Position numbers and translations under genes: made by a program. DNA of 8,394 nucleotides. It comes from an uncultured Candidatus Pelagibacter sp. (lineage in GTDB: Bacteria > Pseudomonadota > Alphaproteobacteria > Pelagibacterales > Pelagibacteraceae). Of the stretch, positions 1 to 6,873 are shown one piece after another; within the stretch, counting starts at the first letter, position 1, and every line of letters begins with the position of its first letter. The notes beneath the pieces are model-generated. The model did not search any database, had not been told where the DNA came from, and saw only the letters and a list, made by a program, of their open reading frames with translations. The DNA is taken from positions 1 to 8,394 of the forward strand of contig CAJQSU010000026.1 in the NCBI GenBank assembly GCA_905616435.1. Reading direction: 5' to 3'.

Positions 1-516
1 AAACAACTTTACTTCATAAGCCCGTATAGATCTTTGAACGTCTTGAGAGTTAATTTTGTTTACTATCAGTGAATCTATCTCAATAAGTCTTTTGTAAAAT
101 CTTTCTTGCCCAATAGATTTTTGTAATAACCTAATCTTGTTTCGAAATTTTAAAGGAATTGAAGGAATCTCCACTAAACCTTCAGTTAAAGCTTTGAAAT
201 ATAAACCAGTTCCTCCAACTAAAATTGGGATTTTTTTTCTTCTCTTAATTTCTTTGATCTTTTTAATAACTATTTTTAGCCAATCACCAGTAGAGAAGTT
301 TTTATTAAATTTCTGAGAACCATATAAGTGATGTTTAATTTTTTGAAAATTTTTTTTAAGAGGTCTGGTAGTTAAAATTTTTAAATCTTTATAAACTTGC
401 ATGCTATCTGCATTAACAATTTCTCCTTTAATTTTTTTTGCTAATTTAATTGCAAAATCAGATTTTCCTGATGCAGTAGGCCCATAAATTAAAACAATTT
501 TGGATTTTAAATCCAT
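1..516 (-). CDS. miaA: MiaA, tRNA dimethylallyltransferase (N-terminal 172 residues; cut by window edge)
   Basis: MiaA transfers a dimethylallyl group from DMAPP to N6 of A37 in tRNAs that read UNN codons, the first step to ms2i6A, in the cytoplasm. I translated the frame from the ATG at 516-514; it stays open to base 1, giving 172 of the roughly 300 residues usual for the family. Visible motifs are the P-loop GPTASGKS (12-19), DSMQVY (37-42), HHLYG (62-66), VGGTGLYFKAL (100-110) and DVQRSIRAYEV (159-169), all characteristic of MiaA. The start lies three bases after the degP stop codon (TAG at 522-520), so it is probably the next gene in the hflK-degP transcript and translated by coupling. 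The C-terminal part lies outside the window. In E. coli miaA also belongs to the hflK/hflC cluster, which supports the assignment. Confidence 0.96.
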   Translation of the reverse strand, partial: MDLKSKIVLIYGPTASGKSDFAIKLAKKIKGEIVNADSMQVYKDLKILTTRPLKKNFQKIKHHLYGSQKFNKNFSTGDWLKIVIKKIKEIKRRKKIPILVGGTGLYFKALTEGLVEIPSIPLKFRNKIRLLQKSIGQERFYKRLIEIDSLIVNKINSQDVQRSIRAYEVKLF

Positions 517-519
517 TAT

Positions 520-1929
520 CTACTTTAATTTAACACCAATATATCTTCTTTGGTTTTCGCTATTGTAAACAACTAACAAAATTGTTTTTTGATTTGTGCT
601 TAAAACTTGTTTAACAATCTGATTTAAATCATCAGCTGATTTTACTTTTTTCTTTTGAGCTTCAATTATAACGCTATTTAGTTCAATGGAATTAATTAAA
701 GGGCTATTATTTTCAATTTTTGTAATAACCAATCCACTTGTTTGATTGGGAAGTTTTCTTTGATTAATGTCTTCACTATTTAATTTTCTGACTGTTATTT
801 TTAAATTATCTATTGTGCTTTCAATTGGTGAGGATTTTTCTTTAACTTTAACTTTAATATCTTCTGAAGTTTCTAGGCGTCCCAATTTTATTTTTTTTGT
901 AATTTCTTTTTTGTTTCTCCAAATTTTAACTTCAACTCTTTTACCAACTTCTGTTTTTGCTACTATTATTGGTAGTTCTTTCATCTCTTGAATCTTTTCA
1001 CCATTAAATTCTAAAATAATATCACCGGCTTTTACTCCGGCTTTATCTGATGGACTGTTATCTGCTACGCTTGCAACTAACGCTCCTCTTGGTTCATCTA
1101 ATTCTTCAACTTCAGCAATTTCTTTTGTTACTTCTTGAATTCGAACTCCAAGCCATCCTCTTTTTGTTTCTCCAAATTCTAATAACTGATCAATAACTGC
1201 TTTTGCACTGTTAGAGGGTATTGAAAAACCAATTCCAATAGAACCACTTCTTCCTAAAATTGCTGTATTAATTCCTATCACATCACCGTTCATATCAAAT
1301 AAAGGACCACCTGAATTACCAGAATTAATGGATGCATCAGTTTGAATATAATCTTCATACCTCGATAAACCAATTGATCGATTTCTTGCTGAGATAATTC
1401 CAGATGTAACCGTACCACCTAAACCAAACGGGTTACCGATGGCCATTACCCAGTCACCAATTCTTGCTTTATCTGAGTCTCCGAATTGAACTGGAATAAA
1501 TTTTTCTTTAGTTACTAATTGTAATATAGCTATGTCTGACAAAGGATCAGCGCCAATTACTTTTGCTTTATATTCTTTGTCACCATTAACTCTTACTACA
1601 ATATCTTCTGCATCTTGAATTACATGGTTATTGGTAACTATAATTCCTTTTTCATCAATTATAAAGCCTGATCCTAAAGCTGAAGATTTTCTTTCTTTAG
1701 GTTCACCAAATTCTTTAAACATATCTTCAAATGGAGAGCCTGGAGGAAATTGAAAAGGAAACGGATTAGAACTTGTAACTACTGTTTGAGTTGTAGAAAT
1801 ATTTACAACAGATGGCATTAATCTTTCAGCAAGATCTGCAAAAGATTCTGGTACTGATGTTGAGTTTGATATCGTTGAATTACTAAATGTAAATAATAAT
1901 ATTAAGAATATAGCTTTAATTTTTTTCAT
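520..1929 (-). CDS. degP: DegP/HtrA-type periplasmic serine protease (Do family, two PDZ domains)
   Basis: This is an envelope serine protease/chaperone that degrades or holds misfolded periplasmic proteins. I prefer the ATG at 1929, giving 469 residues: it begins a clear signal peptide (MKKIKAIFLILLFTFS) and lies one base after the stop of the upstream DUF2065 gene. A longer in-frame start at 1953 adds eight residues and would overlap that gene. In the 469-residue numbering the catalytic triad is His102 (TNNHVI), Asp132 (DPLSDIAIL) and Ser206 (NSGNSGGPLF), all present. A proline/phenylalanine-rich loop at about 55-75 precedes the protease core, like the LA loop of DegP. PDZ1 follows at about 258-350 (GWLGVRIQEV; SPSDKAGVKAGDIIL). 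PDZ2, about 375-469, is recognisable but degenerate. It is the fourth gene of the hflK-hflC-DUF2065-degP-miaA string. Whether it is closest to DegP, DegQ or MucD cannot be decided from the sequence alone. Confidence 0.95.
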   Translation of the reverse strand: MKKIKAIFLILLFTFSNSTISNSTSVPESFADLAERLMPSVVNISTTQTVVTSSNPFPFQFPPGSPFEDMFKEFGEPKERKSSALGSGFIIDEKGIIVTNNHVIQDAEDIVVRVNGDKEYKAKVIGADPLSDIAILQLVTKEKFIPVQFGDSDKARIGDWVMAIGNPFGLGGTVTSGIISARNRSIGLSRYEDYIQTDASINSGNSGGPLFDMNGDVIGINTAILGRSGSIGIGFSIPSNSAKAVIDQLLEFGETKRGWLGVRIQEVTKEIAEVEELDEPRGALVASVADNSPSDKAGVKAGDIILEFNGEKIQEMKELPIIVAKTEVGKRVEVKIWRNKKEITKKIKLGRLETSEDIKVKVKEKSSPIESTIDNLKITVRKLNSEDINQRKLPNQTSGLVITKIENNSPLINSIELNSVIIEAQKKKVKSADDLNQIVKQVLSTNQKTILLVVYNSENQRRYIGVKLK

Positions 1930-1930
1930 A

Positions 1931-2116
1931 TTAACTTTTAATGTAATAGACAACTATAAATCCTAAGACTGCAAATATCAATCCGCCTATTCTTAATTGA
2001 CTATTAGTCACATCATTTAATTTTAATAAAATACTTTTCATTTTAGATGGAAATAAAGCATATAAAATTCCCTCGATGAAGAGGAATAAACCAAAAGCTA
2101 TAATTAGCTCCCTCAT
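1931..2116 (-). CDS. DUF2065 family small inner-membrane protein (YjeT-like)
   Basis: This 61-residue protein is of unknown function. It has two hydrophobic segments, about residues 3-20 (ELIIAFGLFLFIEGILYA) and 41-59 (LRIGGLIFAVLGFIVVYYI). They are joined by a short basic loop starting FPSKMKSILLK, so both ends may face the same side of the inner membrane. The FIEG-x-LYALFP-x-KM core and its position directly behind hflC fit the DUF2065 family, to which E. coli YjeT, encoded downstream of hflC, also belongs. The gene begins 12 bases after the hflC stop and ends one base before the preferred degP start. A role together with HflKC is suggested only by the repeated gene neighbourhood. The family assignment is from recognised pattern and length, not from a search. 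Confidence 0.87.
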   Translation of the reverse strand: MRELIIAFGLFLFIEGILYALFPSKMKSILLKLNDVTNSQLRIGGLIFAVLGFIVVYYIKS

Positions 2117-2128
2117 AGTATTTGAGAT

Positions 2129-2995
2129 TTATTGTTTAGGTTTGATATTTCCAAAAAACTTAAAAAATTCGCTATCTGGAGATAAAATTACAGAAGTGTC
2201 TCCACCTATTAAGGCAGTTTCATAGGCTTGCATTGCTCTGTAAAAAGAAAAAAATGCCGGATCCCTCCCGAAAGCTTCAGCAAAAATTGCATTTCTTTCA
2301 CCATCACCTTCACCTTTCATGATCTCAGAATCTTTATTAGCATTAGCTAGTAATACTGAAACATCTTTATCAGCTGTTGAAGTAATAGTTACAGCCATTT
2401 CAGCTCCTCTTGCTCTAAATTCTTTAGCTTCTTTTTCTCTTTCAGTCTGCATTCTTCTAAAAATTGCTTCACTGTTAGCCTCAGGTAAATCTGCTCTTTT
2501 AATTCTAACATCTATTATTTTAATACCAAAATTTCCAGCTTCTGCATTTACTAGCTCTTGAATTAAAGCCATTTGTTTACTTCTGTCTTTTGATAGTAGT
2601 GTTTGTAATTCCTGTTGCCCAAGAACATTTCTAAGTCTTGAGTTAATAATTGTTGCTAATCTTGATCTTGCAACTCTTTCGTTTCCAACGGAGATATAGA
2701 ATTTTAATGGGTCTGTAATTTGAAATCTAGCAAAAGCATCAACAATCAATCTTTTTTGGTCTGATGCAATTACTTCAATTGGTGGTGTATCAAGATTTAA
2801 AATTCTACTATCTAAAAAAACTACATTTTGGATAAAAGGAACTTTAAAATTTAAGCCTGGTTCTAATATAATTTTTTTCGGATCACCAAATTGGAGAACG
2901 ATAGCTTGATTAACCTCTTTAACTACAAAAACTGAGAAGAAGATTAGCGCTACGATTACAGCAGTAACTGGTAATAAAATTTTTTCTATTTTCAT
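2129..2995 (-). CDS. hflC: HflC, FtsH protease modulator (SPFH/prohibitin family)
   Basis: HflC pairs with HflK in a large inner-membrane assembly that encloses and modulates the AAA protease FtsH. The 288-residue product is of normal length. It has an N-terminal membrane anchor (about residues 5-25), the SPFH start VKEVNQAIVLQFGDP (25-39) and GLNFKVPFIQNVVFLDSR (47-64). A charged helical stretch with EREKEAKEFRARG (185-197) and the HflC-like end DPAFFSFYRAMQAYE followed by SPDSEFFKFFG complete it. The start codon overlaps the hflK stop by one base (TAATG, 2997-2993), a usual arrangement for translational coupling and matched stoichiometry of the two subunits. The next gene, for the DUF2065 protein, follows after 12 bases. 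No truncation or frame disruption is seen. Confidence 0.97.
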   Translation of the reverse strand: MKIEKILLPVTAVIVALIFFSVFVVKEVNQAIVLQFGDPKKIILEPGLNFKVPFIQNVVFLDSRILNLDTPPIEVIASDQKRLIVDAFARFQITDPLKFYISVGNERVARSRLATIINSRLRNVLGQQELQTLLSKDRSKQMALIQELVNAEAGNFGIKIIDVRIKRADLPEANSEAIFRRMQTEREKEAKEFRARGAEMAVTITSTADKDVSVLLANANKDSEIMKGEGDGERNAIFAEAFGRDPAFFSFYRAMQAYETALIGGDTSVILSPDSEFFKFFGNIKPKQ

Positions 2996-4092
2996 TAGTT
3001 GCTTACTTTCTTTTTACCTAGTTCTGGTAACGGAAGATAGGGTATCACTCCTGATCCTGCGTTTTTTTCAATTATTACTTTTTCTATATCAGCTAAAACT
3101 TTTTCCATAGTCTCTAGGTACATTCTTTCTTGTGTAACCTCTTTAGCTTTTGCATATTCGGTATATATAGAAACAAATCTACTAGCTTCACCCTCTGCAG
3201 CTGCAACAACTTTTTGTTTGTATGCTTCTGCTGCTTGCATAATTTTTGCAGCTTCACCCCTTGCTCTCGGTATAACATCGTTAGCATATGCCTCTGCTTC
3301 ATTTTTAGATCTCTCCATATCAGCTCTGGCTGCTTGGACATCTCTGAATGCGTCAATCACTTGATCGGGTGGATCAGCTTTTTGTGTTTGAACCTGTGTA
3401 ATTTGAATACCACTGTTGTATTCATCCAAAATTGATTGAATAATTTCTTGTGTCTCAATTTCGATTTTTGCTCTTCCTTCAGTCAAAATTTGTTGAATTC
3501 TACTTTTTGCAATAACTTCTCTCATCGCTGTTTCGGCGGCAGCTTTTACAGTCCCTTCAGGATCTTGAATTTGAAATAAAAACATACCCGCATCTTTGAT
3601 TACCCAAAATACTGAAAAATCTATATTAACAATATTTTCATCACCAGTTAACATTAAACTTTCTTGTGGAACATCTGCAACTCCTCCACCTTGTGAAAAA
3701 CCACTATCTCTTTCAGATCTAAATCCAATATCCATTCTATTTACTTTTGTGACCTTTGGTGTTTGAACAGACTCTACTGGAAAGGGTATATGATAATTAA
3801 GACCAGGTTGAGTTGTTTTTATAAATTTACCAAATCTTAAAACAACACCCTGTTCATCAGGAAGTACTCTATATAACCCGCTCGCTAACCACAAAAAAAC
3901 AATAATTAATAATCCTAGAATTATCGGTCTGCCTCCTGAAGATTTTCCTCCAGGCAAAAAATTTTTTATTTTATCTTGAAGTTCTCTAATAATTTTATCA
4001 ACATCAGGAGGTATCGGGCCTTTACCAGAACCATTACCACCTGGAGGAGTTCCCCATGGGGTATCATCTTTTTGTTGAAAATTGTTAGACAT
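2995..4092 (-). CDS. hflK: HflK, FtsH protease modulator (SPFH/prohibitin family)
   Basis: HflK is the larger partner of HflC in the membrane complex that regulates FtsH. The 365-residue product shows the family layout. A cytoplasmic Gly/Pro-rich N-terminus (PWGTPPGGNGSGKGPIPPD, 12-30) is followed by an amphipathic DKIIRELQDKIKNFLPGG segment and one membrane helix (about 56-73). The SPFH domain opens with YRVLPDEQGVVLRFGKF (74-90) and carries MLTGDENIVNIDF (147-159). A long Ala/Glu-rich coiled coil (about 250-340) leads to the conserved C-terminal YLPLPEL (352-358). It is the first gene of the minus-strand string and lies head-to-head with the methyltransferase gene across 74 bases. No convincing Shine-Dalgarno sequence precedes the ATG. 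This start is chosen because the Gly/Pro-rich tail it includes is normal for HflK. Confidence 0.97.
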   Translation of the reverse strand: MSNNFQQKDDTPWGTPPGGNGSGKGPIPPDVDKIIRELQDKIKNFLPGGKSSGGRPIILGLLIIVFLWLASGLYRVLPDEQGVVLRFGKFIKTTQPGLNYHIPFPVESVQTPKVTKVNRMDIGFRSERDSGFSQGGGVADVPQESLMLTGDENIVNIDFSVFWVIKDAGMFLFQIQDPEGTVKAAAETAMREVIAKSRIQQILTEGRAKIEIETQEIIQSILDEYNSGIQITQVQTQKADPPDQVIDAFRDVQAARADMERSKNEAEAYANDVIPRARGEAAKIMQAAEAYKQKVVAAAEGEASRFVSIYTEYAKAKEVTQERMYLETMEKVLADIEKVIIEKNAGSGVIPYLPLPELGKKKVSN

Positions 4093-4166
4093 ATAGTATG
4101 TATATATAGTATCTAATCGTCATTACAAGTTTGATGTGACAATAAATCAAAAAACGATCTAACTTT
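4093..4166. promoter_or_regulatory. Divergent intergenic region between hflK and the methyltransferase gene
   Basis: Promoters for both directions must lie in these 74 bases or within the flanking genes. On the minus strand a weak sigma70-like pair is TTGTAA (4128-4123) with TATATA (4106-4101), 16 bases apart. It would place the hflK transcript start within a few bases of its ATG, that is, an almost leaderless message. An alternative -35, TTGTCA (4142-4137), has no well-spaced -10. On the plus strand TTGATG (4131-4136) could serve as a -35 but no good -10 follows. The region is too AT-rich for any of these matches to be decisive. Confidence 0.3.
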
Positions 4167-5081
4167 ATGGATAAAAAAAAACTTGATGAAAATGACACAA
4201 TAAAAAATCAAGGATCAAAATTTTCTGCAATACTGCATGCTTTTAAATCACCTGAGACTCTAATATATTTAAAACAAATTATCAGAGAAATTCCTAGAAT
4301 TAGAAAGAATATTGAAAGATTAAAAAAATACGGAATTAAGCATATCTTACAGCAGATCAACCATGAAATTTTTTACACTCATTTTCAAAAACATTACTAT
4401 TCCAAAAAAAATATAGTTAAACCTATTAATCATGAAAATAGATTCAAAAAGATTACTTTAGATACTACATATTTCAATACAGAATTATGTGAAATTGGTA
4501 GAAAATATAATTCAGATAAATCTCCTCATAATCCAGATAAATTCAGACACGCTTATACTGGAATATATCATTTTCTTTTTTATAAAATAAAAAATGAAAA
4601 AATAAATGTTGCAGAAATAGGTATAAATAAGAATGATGGAATGAAAATGTATAGAGATTATTTTAAAAATGCAAACTTGTATGGTTTCGAATTAAAATCT
4701 GAGCTTATTAATAGTGCGATAAAAGATAATTTATATAATACAAAATATTTCTCAATGGACGTAGATAGCCCATCGAGTATTAAAGAAGCTTTAACAAAGT
4801 CTGAAGTTAAATTTGATATAATTATTGATGACAGTTCTCATATGTTTGATCACCAAATTAATATTATAAAAAATAGTATTTCATATTTAAAAAAAGATGG
4901 ATATTTAATAATTGAGGATATTTTTAATAATAAAAAAATTTTCGATGAGCAGCACTATTATGAAGAATTAAAAAACTTTGCTAATTATTTTTCAGAAATT
5001 TACTTTGTTCAAAGTGAACATTTAAATAGATATTCTCCATTTTTTGACAATGATAAACTTTTAGTATTGAGGAAATCTTAA
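4167..5081 (+). CDS. Class I SAM-dependent methyltransferase, polysaccharide/glycoside-modification type
   Basis: The 304-residue product has a Lys/Ile-rich N-terminal region of about 100 residues that I do not recognise, followed by a methyltransferase domain. Landmarks are CEIGRKYNSDKS with a downstream HAYTGIYHFLF (108-138), similar to the YGSDKG...H.YT..Y pattern ahead of such domains. Next come the SAM-binding motif VAEIGINKNDGMKMYRDYF (148-166), the acidic residue after strand 2 in YGFELK (172-177), FDIIIDDSSHMFDHQ (216-230) and LKKDGYLIIEDI (241-252). The IDD-x-SH...HQ signature occurs in methyltransferases of surface-polysaccharide clusters and in macrolide sugar O-methyltransferases. 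The substrate is unknown. The gene looks even more AT-rich than its neighbours. It sits alone between housekeeping genes, with no glycosyltransferase nearby, and its stop codon abuts the mrp start, so both are probably on one message. Lateral acquisition is an inference. Confidence 0.82.
   Translation: MDKKKLDENDTIKNQGSKFSAILHAFKSPETLIYLKQIIREIPRIRKNIERLKKYGIKHILQQINHEIFYTHFQKHYYSKKNIVKPINHENRFKKITLDTTYFNTELCEIGRKYNSDKSPHNPDKFRHAYTGIYHFLFYKIKNEKINVAEIGINKNDGMKMYRDYFKNANLYGFELKSELINSAIKDNLYNTKYFSMDVDSPSSIKEALTKSEVKFDIIIDDSSHMFDHQINIIKNSISYLKKDGYLIIEDIFNNKKIFDEQHYYEELKNFANYFSEIYFVQSEHLNRYSPFFDNDKLLVLRKS
5069..5073 (+). promoter_or_regulatory. Ribosome binding site of mrp, inside the methyltransferase gene
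   Basis: GAGGA lies eight bases upstream of the TTG at 5082 and is one of the few clear Shine-Dalgarno sequences in the window. It supports a TTG start for mrp: the stop codon of the methyltransferase (5079-5081) is in the same frame, so no start further upstream is possible, and the first in-frame ATG downstream lies after the Walker A motif. Confidence 0.7.
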
Positions 5082-5867
5082 TTGATAGAAAAAAAAAAAA
5101 TTTTTGAGAAGAAACCAATAATTGGTACTAAATACACAATAGCAATATCAAGTGCTAAAGGTGGTGTTGGTAAATCTACATTTGCAACAAATCTTGCTTT
5201 GGCATTAAAACAAATTGGCTGCAAAGTTGGTTTGCTTGATGCTGATATTTATGGGCCGTCTATTCCAAAAATGTTTGATATTAATGAAAAACCAAAAAGT
5301 GATGGTCAAAAATTAGAACCAATAATAAAGTATGATATTCAATGTATGTCGATTGGTTTTTTAGCTGATCAGCAAACACCAATGATTTGGCGTGGTCCAA
5401 TGGTTACAAGCGCTATTAAGACTTTTACTCAAAAAGTAAATTGGAAAGATTTAGACTTTATTATAGTGGATATGCCTCCCGGTACTGGAGATACACAATT
5501 AACTTTTTCACAAGAGATTAAAATGGATGGAGCAATAATAGTTTCCACTCCTCAAGAGGTAGCTCTTCTAGATGTTATAAGGGGAATTAAGATGTTTGAT
5601 AAACTTGGAGTAAAAATTTTAGGTTTAGTTGATAATATGAGTTTTTTTACTGGAGATGATGGTAAAAAATACAAAATTTTTGGTGAAGGAGGTGTTAAGA
5701 GGACTGCAAAAGAATTTCAAAAAGAATTTTTAGGTGAAATTCCAATTGATTCAGAGGTTGGGAAGTGTGGAGATGAAGGAAAGCCTATTGTTGAGGCTAA
5801 TCCTGAGCACGAAATTTCAAAAATATATTTAGATTTTGCTAATAAAATTAAATCAACTTATCTTTAA
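5082..5867 (+). CDS. mrp: Mrp/ApbC-type P-loop ATPase, Fe-S cluster carrier (short form, TTG start)
   Basis: Mrp (ApbC/NBP35 family) binds and passes on Fe-S clusters in the cytoplasm in an ATP-dependent way. The 261-residue product has the deviant Walker A KGGVGKST (26-33), [13 protein letters not shown] (53-65), WRGPMV (103-108), the switch/Walker [12 protein letters not shown] (130-140) and the family end region GEIPID...G..G.PI (218-236). Two things differ from the textbook protein. The N-terminal DUF59/MIP18 domain, present in roughly 350-residue Mrp proteins, is absent. The region after NMSFF (185-189), where many relatives carry CxxC, reads [12 protein letters not shown] without cysteines. 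The start is TTG, chosen from the GAGGA eight bases upstream. A run of 12 A (5089-5100) follows within codons 3-7. The 3' end overlaps the convergent thyX by 20 bases. It is probably cotranscribed with the methyltransferase gene. Confidence 0.93.
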   Translation: MIEKKKIFEKKPIIGTKYTIAISSAKGGVGKSTFATNLALALKQIGCKVGLLDADIYGPSIPKMFDINEKPKSDGQKLEPIIKYDIQCMSIGFLADQQTPMIWRGPMVTSAIKTFTQKVNWKDLDFIIVDMPPGTGDTQLTFSQEIKMDGAIIVSTPQEVALLDVIRGIKMFDKLGVKILGLVDNMSFFTGDDGKKYKIFGEGGVKRTAKEFQKEFLGEIPIDSEVGKCGDEGKPIVEANPEHEISKIYLDFANKIKSTYL

Positions 5868-6795
5868 GATCAAAAGCTTCCATTAATTCATTCCATTCTC
5901 TTTTAGAAAGACCTGAGTCTTCTAGCAAAATATTCTCACCTTTGATTAGTTTTTGAATAATAGTTTTACCTTTAGCAGAAACTTCTGTTCCACCAACTCT
6001 ATAATCCATAAAAGCCTCATAAGTTGTTGGAACCCATTTTTTTAAAGTATCCAGCATGATGTCTGCATAAACTCTAATTTCATATTGAGCATGACTGTCA
6101 GCTCTTAGTCTTAAAAAATTCATTAAATTTAACAAATCAGTTTTCCAGTACCATTGAGTATAGGTATTAAGTGTCAGATTCATTCTAGCAAGCTCTCGGG
6201 CTAATCCTTTTTTGTTTTCATCAATCGTTGAGCCATCATATCTTTCATTCAACATTGTTTCATAATTATTGTAAGTTCTCTCAGAATCATTTTTTAAAAG
6301 TTCTAATACTTCATTGGCCTGTTCTCCCTCAAGAACTTCTCCTCTACCTTGTCTGTTGTTTGTTGACTGGGCTGCTAAATTATTTTTAGTTGGTAAATAA
6401 AATTCCTTATCTAAAATTGAGTATCTTGCAGAATATTCATTAACATTTGCTGTTCTGTGCCTAATCCATTGTCTGGCTATAAATATTGGTAGCTTTATAT
6501 GATATTTAATTTCACACATTTCAAAAGGGGTGCTGTGCCAATGCCTCATTAAATATTTTATTAAACCCTTATCGGTAGAAACTTGTTTAGTACCTTTTCC
6601 ATATGAAACTCTTGCCGATTGAACGACGGAAGTATCGTCTCCCATATAGTCAACAACCCTAACAAAGCCGTGGTCTAATGCTGGGATTGCCTCATAGAGA
6701 ATCTTTTCAAGCTCAGGCGAGTTTACTCTTTTAGTTTGATTACTTTGACTTTGTTGATTTTTTATCTCTTTTAATTGGTCTTCTGTTAGTTTCAT
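5848..6795 (-). CDS. thyX: ThyX, flavin-dependent thymidylate synthase
   Basis: ThyX makes dTMP from dUMP using methylenetetrahydrofolate, FAD and NADPH, replacing ThyA. The 315-residue product carries the signature RHR-x7-S as [11 protein letters not shown] (112-122), preceded by PIFIARQW (103-110). It also has [13 protein letters not shown] (57-69), HWHSTPFEM (85-93) and the C-terminal substrate-binding stretch starting at [18 protein letters not shown] (204-221) and continuing to [11 protein letters not shown] (231-241). The length fits the larger alphaproteobacterial ThyX forms. The first 25 residues or so are Gln/Ser/Lys-rich ([10 protein letters not shown]) and probably not part of the fold, so a later start cannot be fully excluded, although no better one is visible. 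The end overlaps mrp by 20 bases on the opposite strand. A perfect extended -10 element lies 14 bases upstream of the ATG, implying its own promoter and a very short leader. Confidence 0.97.
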   Translation of the reverse strand: MKLTEDQLKEIKNQQSQSNQTKRVNSPELEKILYEAIPALDHGFVRVVDYMGDDTSVVQSARVSYGKGTKQVSTDKGLIKYLMRHWHSTPFEMCEIKYHIKLPIFIARQWIRHRTANVNEYSARYSILDKEFYLPTKNNLAAQSTNNRQGRGEVLEGEQANEVLELLKNDSERTYNNYETMLNERYDGSTIDENKKGLARELARMNLTLNTYTQWYWKTDLLNLMNFLRLRADSHAQYEIRVYADIMLDTLKKWVPTTYEAFMDYRVGGTEVSAKGKTIIQKLIKGENILLEDSGLSKREWNELMEAFDLKDKLI

Positions 6796-6808
6796 GATTT
6801 AAATGATT

Positions 6809-6817
6809 ATTATAGCA
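6809..6817 (-). promoter_or_regulatory. Extended -10 promoter element of thyX
   Basis: On the minus strand the sequence reads TGCTATAAT: a consensus TATAAT (6814-6809) preceded by the TGn extension. An A7T7 tract (6817-6830), a likely bent, UP-like element, lies just upstream in place of a good -35; ATATTG at the 17-base distance matches poorly. The predicted start near 6802 leaves only about seven untranslated bases before the thyX ATG at 6795. The spacer behind the dehydrogenase-like gene (6796-6873) shows no clear terminator hairpin, so readthrough from that gene could add to thyX expression. Confidence 0.5.
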
Positions 6818-6873
6818 AAAAAATTTTTTTCCAATATTAATTTTAAAGTAATCAACAGCGCATATCAAAAAAC

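Noticed and set aside
767..991. Hydrophobic plus-strand frames antisense to degP, hflC and the propeller gene (767-991, 2319-2561, 7646-7831)
   Set aside because: Hydrophobicity results from reading the reverse of Lys/Glu/Asn-rich codons; no start signals and no motifs.
3114..3435. Open frames on both strands within hflK (for example 3130-3435 plus strand)
   Set aside because: They lie entirely inside the strongly supported hflK coding region, have Cys/Phe-rich or otherwise unnatural composition and no recognisable domain: frame shadows.
4093..4166. Riboswitch or structured leader upstream of hflK or the methyltransferase
   Set aside because: Only 74 bases, no stable stem found by eye, and no resemblance to glycine, SAM or other riboswitch cores known in SAR11.
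5904..5924. Inverted repeat inside thyX as an intrinsic terminator for mrp
   Set aside because: On neither strand is the stem followed by a T-run; the stem is AT-rich with a bulge. Kept only as a weak structural observation.
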